A stretch of DNA of 64,000 bases. Source: Ilyonectria destructans. Its lineage: Eukaryota > Ascomycota > Sordariomycetes > Hypocreales > Nectriaceae. Positions 54,251 through 64,000 of this stretch are shown here, one piece after another; position 1 is the first letter of the stretch; each line of letters begins with the position of its first letter. Made by a program: the position numbers and the translations under genes. Location: assembly GCA_020740775.1 (NCBI GenBank), contig JAHEWK010000015.1, positions 1,860,001 through 1,924,000 of the forward strand. The letters run 5' to 3'. The notes beneath the pieces were generated by a model that was not told the DNA's origin, made no database searches, and was given only the letters and a program-made list of their open reading frames with translations.

Positions 54251-57200
54251 ACTAATTACAGTTTTACAGAAATATTCACAATACTCTGCTATAGAGCAAG
54301 AATAATTCTAAGTTTAATATACCTTCAGTTTATCCTAAAGAAGTAACAGTAGATCTTTATAGTACTAAGGTAGAAGATCTTTAGTAGATAATAATAATAT
54401 TAGTTATAATAATAGGGTTTATATAATATAGCTAAAGCCTAAGATAATAATAAATTACTTTAGGTCTATATATTATAGAGAGAAAAATAACCTAAGGGGT
54501 GTATATACTGCAAAAAAAGAGGGGAGGAAAAAGCTTAGGTAGAAGAAGGAAAGAGGGAGGGTAATAAATATAATAGCAACTTTAGTCCTCAGGCTAGCCC
54601 TTAAGTCTACATATACTAAGCCTTACCCCTACTCTATACCTTTACCTCTTATTATAAACATTAATTACTTACTAGCTTAAGGGAATTTATATAAAATAAT
54701 CCCTAAGATATATATATAGAGGATTTAAAAAGAAAATAAAAAGGGAGATAAGTATACTTTTCTTACTGTATAGAAGTTAAATATCTATATAGTAAAAATG
54801 GCATAAAAGGCAATATAATTATAAGTTTGCCAAAAATAAAATAAGACCCTTTTACTTATTTTACTGGTTTAAGTAATAGTGGAAATACTTATAAACTAAG
54901 GGTTCAGAATATAAGTATTTCAGTTATATTGAATTTTTACTGTTACTCTTCTTCTACCTATCTATCTAAATAAACCAATAAGATCTTCCCTATTTACATT
55001 ATATAGTATCTACTGCTACAATAAAGAACACTTAACTAGCTACTTATATTAGATATTCTAGCTCTAAGTGTAATAGTAGTACCCTCTTAGATACCTTATA
55101 TATCCATTCTTCTATCTCCACCTATATTAGCTGCTTAATTATAGCCTAACCCTGCCTTATACTGCACTTTATCAATACTATTAGTATATTTCAGTAAGAC
55201 TGCAAAATACATATAGAATAAGAAGGTCTATTAATTATCTTCTTAATTGTAAAGCAATCTCTAAAATGGCTAATTAGATACTTAACTACTAATAAGATAT
55301 CTATAATAGTCTGATATATAGTTAAGTTACTGCTATTAACCAGGCTATATCTGCAGAGGATAAGTATTATCTCCTTTATATTAGTAAATAAAAATAGATC
55401 TTATAGATAGTTCTAAGTTTACCTGGCCTCCAGTCTATAGCTATATCAATTAGGAATCTAGTCTTTATATTCTTTCTTATAAATACTATTATTATACTTA
55501 TCTATATTAAAACTGTTATAAAGGCCGGCTTTAATAATAATATATCGAACTAATAATGCAATAGGTAGTCTTAGCCCGTTAAAGTCCCTAAGATTATCCT
55601 ATTTAAACTTATATAGCTAATACAGTTACATATAGAATATATTTTCACTGTAATATACCTCTTAAGCCTTCTTTACTAACTACTTTCCAGTCTCATTATT
55701 GCCTATAAAATATTATTATTACAATAAGGCTCCCTAAGCAATAGAAGGATTTATCTTATTATTGTTATCCCCTTCTTTAATAATAATACAGTCGGACTGC
55801 ACTAAATACTAGTGGAATATTTATTTTTAATCTACAGGCAGTAAACCTACAAACTGAACTACAGTCCAGTTACTAAGTATCTTACGGACCCTTATATAGT
55901 ACCCTGTAAAGTAGTCCCTCTCCTCTTTATCTATTATATAGGTAAGTAGTAGTAGTAATAGTAATAGCAGTAATAATAAAGACAATAAGAATAATAACAA
56001 TTCGGTATAAAAGATTAAGATAGAATAGGCATTATACCAGTAGCAGCTAAGGAGAAATAAGTTTAAATCTAAATATAAAAATTCTTATAAGATAATAAGG
56101 GGGAAATAAATTACTTTATTACGCCGTTAAGCTACAGAACTTAGGTATAGTTAGTTATTAACTTAACTTAATTTATATAAGGTAGTAGGTATACTGCTTC
56201 TAGCCTAATTTAGTAAGGGGTCTAAATTAGCTATTTAAACCCCCCTATTCGGATTATAGTCCCATACTAGATGACATCCTATAGTGTATTTAATTAACAG
56301 TATAGTCTTTTTAACTCCTAATTGCAATATATATATTAGCTGGCTGTTTTTCTATAGTTAAATTTGCATATATCGTTTTATAATATAAGAGCAATTAGAA
56401 TCTTAATTTTATAAATTTTCAGCCTAAACCCTCCTCAACTATAAATAAGCTGGCAGACTAAGGGCAGCAGTATTATCTTCTTACAGAGTATTCAGAATAT
56501 AATAGTACTGTTACTAACTTCTTTACTAGATATAGAGGCAAGATAAGATTCCTACTTAAGAAAAAGAAAAAGGACAGATAGAGTAAATAAGGACAAAAAG
56601 AAGAAGCTAAAAAAAGAATACTTTAAGAATAAGGAATCTATCTAAGAGCAGGCAAGAAGACACTAAATACTAATAGCATATATACCTACTAAGGCTCTTA
56701 CTTCCACTTAGAGTCTAAATAAAAATTAATAATTAGATATAAAGTATATATAAACTCTTTATACTATATTTATATAGGGTAGTTTAAACTGAAAGGCAGA
56801 AGAGAACTACCTCTTAGTCCTCTATAGTAAAGCCAATATTATAAAAATAATAATATATCTCCAGCAGCAAAATAAAACAGCCAGCCCCAATACGCCTAAT
56901 AATTTACCATTCTTTAAAAAATAGCTGTCAGTAAACTAAAGGAATCTAATAGAGGTTATAGCTGGACAGCACTATATTAAGGCTTTAGAGGCCTACATAT
57001 AGAAGACTGATACTGCAAAGAATAAATAATAGTAGACCTATAAATTCTATAATAAGGGTAAGTTCTACTAGCTACCTATACTTATTATCTCAGTAGAGTG
57101 ATATCTAGTATTCTAACTTAACTAATTATAATAGATACCCTACCTCTAGACTTAAATCTTAAGCTTTAAGTTAATTAATAGAACCCAGCTATAGCAGATA

Positions 57201-60200
57201 GTTATAGCCAGATCTAGATACAAGTTATTATAGTATTAAATTAGAATCCTAAACTATTCTGCAGTAAAGCTATTAAGGTCGAGAAGTAAATAATTAATAT
57301 CTTATAACTATATAGTGAGAAACAGTTTCCTACTTACTATTTAGCTACAATCTGAAGAAATAAGAGATAGAGGGCAATAGCTACAAGCTGGTATAAGATA
57401 TCTATTAGTAGGGCTACCTTTAAAATCTCGGCATAAAACTGGATAATCAGCTATAGAATTAATAATATAAGTTAAAAATTAAATAAAGCCAATATATCAA
57501 GCAAGCTAGACTGACAAACCGCATAACTTAATACTAGTTTATAACCTTCTGCAGTATACTGTATATACTCTCTTAACTTCCCAATAATACTGCTAATAAT
57601 ATAAAGTTAGCAGACTGAAAGAAAATATCGAATTTCCTCAGCTCAATTTATACAGATAACTAAATTCAGATACTTTTCTATCTAATAGTACTACTACTAT
57701 CTATATCCTCAGAGTTAGCCGTTATTAATCCTACTATAAGATATTAATCCGGCTTTTTTAGTACTATTAATAATCTGAAATATTACAAACTATATAGATA
57801 TATTATTAAAACCCACTAACTATACTTCCCTAATATCTACTATATTACCGGCCTAACTAAGAAAGAGAGAAAAATACTATTTCAGGTTATAAGTTATATT
57901 ATAGCTTAGCTAAATACAACTCTAAGGGCAATCCTTAACTGACATAACAATAATAAGCCACCTTTACAGGCTGATCTTAAGCTAATACTAAAGAGTTATT
58001 CAGACTAATTTATTCAGGCAGCTAAGAAGAGACTAAATATCTTCTTCATCTGGAATTTAGATTATTCTTTTATAGCGCCTAAGACTGCTTCTATCCTCTT
58101 ACAGCAAGAAGTTCTTAATTTTATACTAAAATATCTTACTGACTTTAAAGGCCTATCTATAAAGTTATATCTTAATTAAGAACCTAAGGAAGTTAACTGC
58201 ACTTAGTATATAAAGTGCTTTTTATATAAAATATAGAATAGAGTACTGGCTATTATTTGGCGGTAGATTAGGAATAATTTTCACTTAGAATAAATACAGT
58301 TACCTAATAGTAATTATAATAATAGTTATTATACTTATACTTATTCTAGTAATACTGAATTTTCTCAGTCTACTGACTTAAGGTTAATTAAGTTATTCTG
58401 TAATTATATTAAGAATAATCTAAAGCTTGGGGTTAACTCCACCTTACTGGAAAAGCTTAGATCTAAGGCCTTTAGGGCAGCGCTAAGCAGGTAGTTTACT
58501 CAGCAGTAGGGGCATTATATAAATAGTTACCTTAGGGAAGAAAGAAAAAAGGTTCTAGCAATAAATACTGCAGCAAGAGCTTGCTATAATAATTATAGTA
58601 GTAATAGCCAATAATATACTGCCAGTTTAACTTATATTAATCTTATACAAGCTCCTAAAGAGATAGAGAATAAAGAGTAAGAGGGTTAAGAGCTGGAAAA
58701 AGAAAAATATAGAAGCCTATATAGTAAACCTATTATTATTGCTAATAATAATAAGGATATATTGCAGTTAGATAGCCCTTTCTTAATTAAACCCAGAAGA
58801 ATCCAGCTACTACCAGCAGCAACTACAGATCCAATTACAAATTAAAAACAGCACGCCACACTATAATAGAATCCCCTGCCCTCAGTGCTGCTAGCAGTAA
58901 GAGGTTTCAGTATGCAAGGGATAATAAGGAAAATACTAATACCAAGTGTATTATTCTTTCTGGTAATTAATTCAGAAAGGAATAAGATACCTATAAGAAG
59001 ACTATCATCCTCCACTTCGCTATAAGTCGCTGGGTTATCTCGGACGACACAGTATAGGCCGTTATAGATATACAGTATTAAGGCAGCTTAGTATAGTAAT
59101 ATTTTTTATCTGAATTAATCCAGCTATTTAATACCCGCCAGCTATAATAGCTTTCTCCTTCTATCAGCTTAGCTATAAAGAAAAAGAGCTACTACTCTTC
59201 AGACTTAAGTATCAAGATAAACTACCCCTATTTTTAATATAATATAAATAAAGCTATACTGTAATTATAACTGTAATTATAAATATAATTAGAATGAATA
59301 TTTTATAACTGTAATTAATAGAAGAGCATAATATAAATAAAGTTTCACTAAGCTTATTTTACAACCTTTTTAACCCCAGGGTATAAGACTCTAAAACTCT
59401 TAGTATATATAATTATAGCTTATATAGAAATAAATTTATCTAGAGTGACCTGGATCTATCCTAGTAAATTTATATATAGAGATACTCTTTTTCCTTATAA
59501 GTTCTTATATATCCTTCCAGCTTTCCCAGTAGGCTAAATAAACAATATAACGCAATATACTGGTATAACTATATAATAGACTTATTATAGATTGGTAACT
59601 CTACCTACTAATACTCTATCTGCTTTAAGAGCTCTAATTAGAGAACCAGCTAAAAATAACTAATATATAATACTATTAATATAATAGATAAGCCTAATCT
59701 TCTCTTAGGTGAAGCTAATAAATTTAAGGATTATATTAGTATAGATACTGCTAAGAAGAGTAATAATAATAATATTAAAAGTTTTACTGGTACTGACTTT
59801 ATAGATAAACTCTATACTAATACTAGCAACCTAAATAAAGACAGCAGAAGGCCAGTTACTGCAGCTAAGAATATGTTTAAGATTAAATATATAAGTGGCA
59901 GTTTCAGAATAAAATGTCAGTATATATACTTTCCTTTCTTAGCTCCTCTATTAATAACTACTATATTTACTCCAGCTAAAAACTTTCTGTTGTAAATAAA
60001 TAAGCCCGATTTTAATACTACTTAAGCACTAGAGATATTTCAGTGGAGATATATAATAGACTATAGAAGGAAGGCTTCTAGGTCTAAAGTGGCCAACCCT
60101 AGAGATAAATACTTTCCTATTTTTTATCTGGATATAATTAGTATTATCAGTTAACCTCTATAACTAATTACAAGCTGAAGCAGTTTCTTTAATAATATTA

Positions 60201-63200
60201 TATTCACCCTAAGATATTAGTATTTATTATATATTAGTAAGTATATAATAACCAATTTGCCCTTTAATATCTACAATAAAACCTTTTAGATTATAACTAT
60301 AGTATCTTATAAACTCTAGTTTATAGTAATATATTCAGTATAGAATTAGATAGATAATTTATCTGGTTTATACAGCTAGTGTCAGTAATAGTAAAAGGCT
60401 TTCTATTAAAGTAGTACTATTAAGTAATACTATATAAAAGCTCTTATAGAGTATATTATAGAGATCTTTATAAATAGAGAGCTTCTAGATAAGAAAGTTA
60501 AATTATTATAGAGCTTAAATAACTAACAGTTATTAAGCCTATTATATAATAAGTAGATAACCTTCTAGATACTATTTATAGAGAATTAAACAACCTTTTT
60601 CCAGAATTATATATATAACTGATTCTGGCTTAATAATAAGCCTGCCTTTTATATATATAACTGCAGGGCTAATATTAAAATCGAAGTTAATAAGAATCTT
60701 AAGAAGCTCCTAATAGAGATATATTTACAACTAGAAGATAAAAATAAGAATAAAAACTCTAATTCTAATTTTAATACTAACTCTAACTCCAACTCTAACT
60801 CTAAGTTTGATTCTAACTTAAATTCTAGTTATAATAGCAATAAGAGTGTAACTGTAAATAGAACTAAAGAATCAGCAGGTTGCTAAGTACCTAAAGGCAA
60901 TCTAGCTGATACTAAGAATAATAATAGCAACTAGAAGTACTTATATAGTAGTGGATTTAAGTATTTCTAAACTAAACTAAAGAAGAAGTATAATCTCAAT
61001 AATATCAACTAGATTTTATATATATTAGCTGTAGATATTAACTGTATTAAGTATACACTAACTGGGGCTTCTAAAGAAGATAATAGTAACTAATAGAATT
61101 AAAATTATAGTATATTATACCTTCTGGCAGACCAGTATAAACTTATTGAGTATTATAGAGGCTTAAGAAGTTTTATATTCTATCCCCTTATATTCCACTC
61201 CAGATATAGGAACTTTTCCTTACCTTATCTACTACAGTTCTTAGATAATATCTATCTTATAATATAAGATAATATAAGCTATTATAATAATGATGCTAAT
61301 AATACTCTCTCCTTTAGCTACTTCTATATATACTTAAATATCAAGCAGATAATCTAGAGCCGCCCAGAAGATCTACTTTCTGCCTAAGGTATTACTACTA
61401 GTGCTCTTACTCTACCCCTCAGTAAGGTAAGCTAAAAAGCGCACATTTACGCCCGCTAGCAGTATTTATTATAGACTCTCTCCAGCAAATAAACGCCTAA
61501 GCAGCTGGAGTTATCTATACTGTTTGTATATAAGTAATATTACATAAAGACGGCTATATTATAGAACCAGCTTGCATTTCGAATAGAGCAGATAGTAACT
61601 ATCAGGATAAATAAGCTTAAGAGTTACCAATATTACTTCTTTAGTATTCTTTAATCTATCTTTTAGCTGATATACTTCTTCCTTAAAGAAAAGCAGTTAT
61701 ATACTGCTATCTTATAAAGCTTTCAACTATCTATCTTTCCCAATATACTCTATTCCTTCACTAAACTATTTAAGCTAATATTAACAGAAATATATTGGCA
61801 ATTTCAGGCATAGACTGATAAGAGCCTTAACTTAGCTCTCTTAGAGGCTATTACAGTATTAAATTGGCTGGAAAACTACTACTTTACAGGTAACTTCAGG
61901 GTATTAATAAGTACTATACTCCAGCTACTATTCACTATAGACAGCCTAAAGCTAGGCGCCTAGCTCTATATATCAGTCAATATACTTAATTTTTAAGGGG
62001 CAAGTAAAAAGATAGATATCATTAAGTAGCCTTAAATAAAAAATAAAGAGCGCAAACTGATACTGCTATATCTAGTATCGTTAGAGTATTATTACAGCTG
62101 AGTTATAGCAGCAAACTGCTACAGTTAGATATAGTTCAGTCAGCTTGAAGTAGAGGCTATTAGCTATATCGGCAGTACTAATAAATTCCTAAAGAAGATA
62201 TTCTATAGCTTCTAGATACCTTAAATAGTATTATTTATAGCCTACTAGCTTTATATTTAGCTTAACTAAGGAGTATATAGTAGCCGGAATCCAATAGAAT
62301 ATCTTTACTAGTTGCAGTATTTTAGTATAATTTTAAAAGCCTAGAAGTTAAGTAAAGAACTCTTTAGCAGTAAGTAAGTTATAACTTCTTTTCTCTTCTT
62401 CCCTTAGATATTATCAGACTGATTGACTCACCCAATAAGAATATTATAAGCTAAGCCTTATACAGACAGTTTAAGAAGCTATTCTTCGATAGGGCAGCTA
62501 GTAATACTCTAGTGCTATTCCCCCTATCTATATTAAATAAGGTACAATATAACTTCACGGAGGAGATATACAATATATATCTTAAGGGTAATAAAACTGC
62601 CAGATAAGCTATAGCATCTAAGAATGCTATATAGCTATCCATACTTTATAAGGCTATCTATAATATAAGTAAGGTAGATATAACAGCATAGGAGTAAATC
62701 AGTAGAATTACTAAGAAGATAGCAGATACCGGTATAGAATAGGTTCCGGGATATCACTATAAGCAGCTTATATTACAATGTATTATTCAACTAGATAAGA
62801 TTTACCTTTATATAAGACTGCAGCTAATTCTAACTGGCCTGCCGGGTAGCCTTAAGCGGGCAGTAATAGAGGTAGAGCTGCAGATAACAGCAGAGGAATA
62901 TACACCCAAATAGAGTAAAAAGAGGAGGATTAATTTTAGTTTTAAGATACCCTTTAAAAAAGTCCTAAAGACTATTTAAGATAGGTTTATTAAGCTGGAG
63001 AAGTACTATAGCAAAATAGATTAGGGTGCAGTCCGGCACTTAACTCTGGTATATAGCTATTTAGTGGATTACCTAGGCGATTCGCTCTGTAATCTGATAT
63101 TTATACTGGCACTAATATTTACAGCCTGTATAATAATACTGTATATTGAAAAGGGGGAAGCTGAATTCTATCCTTTTAAAAAAAGAAAGAATATAGAAAT

Positions 63201-64000
63201 ACTGGCAGTAATAATAGTTATATAGATACTATAGTTTATATAGAGTAAAGTATTTCTATAAGAGGAAAATAATAGAGGCGTATTATTAGTTACTAAGATA
63301 ATGTAAAAAATCGGTAAGTTAAACCTATATATAAACTTAAATACCAGAAGGCTTAATAGATTTTTTATTTCTTTTTTTTTTTTTTTTCTCAATATATATT
63401 ACTAATATATTTGTATATTATTAGGTTGCAGAAAATAAGGGGTTTAATAATTACAGGTTGCTAAAGCTTAAATAGATTGATATATTGGGTAACTATTAGA
63501 TACTGCAGATAACTAAATTAAAGCTTAGGTTACTAGAAGAGCTTTATACAGACTATAAGAGCTTACTTTCTGTAGTAAAGAATACAGATAAGTTTATCTT
63601 ATTAGTATTTAGAAGTAATAATAAAAATTGGGTAGCTTAATATTCTTTAATTATTTAAGATAGATAGTAGTAAATAAGGTTCTATTTATATAGAATAAGT
63701 ATTTTATATAATATAAAGAATCTTCAGTATTATAATTATAATAAAAGTTACTGGCCGCTATACTCTACTATATAGATTGGTATCTTTAATACTGTTTTTA
63801 CCCTAGCCGGCCACTAGCTATATATTCTGTTAGTTTACTGCTTAGTTAATATATATACCTCTTATTATATAGTAGCTAGGAAATTATTATTCTTCCGACA
63901 GAATAATATAAATACCTTAAGCTTTTTATATAGTGCTAATATCTTTAAAAATAGCATTAGATATTATTTCACAGGAAATTTAACATAGGGAAATAAGTTA
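54251..64000. repeat. A+T-rich, TpA-rich RIP-like block, right part
   Basis: About 10 kb with the same composition as 47918-50750. The longest open frames (62451-62642, 63168-63392) are short and low in complexity. A stretch at about 62760-62900 translates in pieces such as LILTGLPGSLKRAV and may be a gag-like remnant, which I cannot confirm. A T-run of about 20 occurs at about 63370. No functional gene is supported. Confidence 0.65.

Noticed and set aside
62451..63392. Short open frames in the A+T-rich block
   Set aside because: Low complexity, no family motif, and surrounding stops in every frame; expected by chance in such DNA.
1..64000. Core biosynthetic enzyme (PKS, NRPS, terpene cyclase, DMATS)
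   Set aside because: No ketosynthase, adenylation, cyclase or prenyltransferase motif was seen on either strand. The long genes are all oxidoreductases, regulators, an esterase, a carrier or PrpD-like.

Overview
The window reads as genomic DNA of a filamentous ascomycete (Pezizomycotina). The genes carry short 48-110 nt introns with GT...AG ends and CTAAC/CTGAC-like branch sites. The families are typical of fungal metabolic clusters: P450s, short-chain dehydrogenases (SDRs), FAD monooxygenases, a VAO-type oxidase, an MFS carrier and C2H2 plus Fungal_trans regulators. No species is claimed.

Layout. From 1 to about 47,920 there is one dense cluster of oxidative and tailoring or catabolic genes. 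In order: MmgE/PrpD-family gene (-, runs off the left edge); 2OG-Fe(II) dioxygenase (+); decayed carboxylesterase (+); regulator TF1 (-); FAD monooxygenase 1, broken and carrying a hAT-type insertion (+); decayed SDR1 (-); fragment of an FAD monooxygenase (+); SDR2 (+); decayed MFS transporter (-); P450-1 (-); carboxylesterase (+); SDR3 (-); a second esterase remnant (+); FAD monooxygenase 2 (-); SDR4 (-); VAO-type flavin oxidase (+); regulator TF2, a paralogue of TF1 (+); damaged P450-2 (-); FAD monooxygenase 3 (+); P450-3 (+). I see no polyketide synthase, NRPS or terpene synthase. It is therefore either a catabolic/detoxification cluster for an aromatic or ester substrate, or the tailoring flank of a larger cluster continuing to the left.

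From 47,918 to 64,000 the sequence becomes extremely A+T- and TpA-rich with almost no CpG, as expected of RIP-mutated repeat DNA. Inside it lie a homopurine tract (50,751-51,003), a stop-riddled reverse transcriptase relic on the minus strand (51,190-53,790) and an array of TATACCCT/AGGGTATA palindromes (53,850-54,250).

Three things stand out. First, the heptamer TGTGGGG (or its complement) occurs 27 times by eye in intergenic DNA, and nearly every gene has one or more copies upstream. This looks like a cluster-wide regulatory site, possibly read by the zinc fingers of TF1/TF2, although GTGGGG also fits the CreA consensus. Second, the cluster is a mosaic of intact genes and genes with clear lesions (stops, frameshifts, lost catalytic residues, an 828-bp hAT-like element with an 8-bp target duplication). 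Third, several families are duplicated within the window (TF, esterase, FAD monooxygenase, SDR), suggesting growth by local duplication followed by partial decay. Splice sites were inferred by hand from frame and family conservation; exact exon ends need RNA data.
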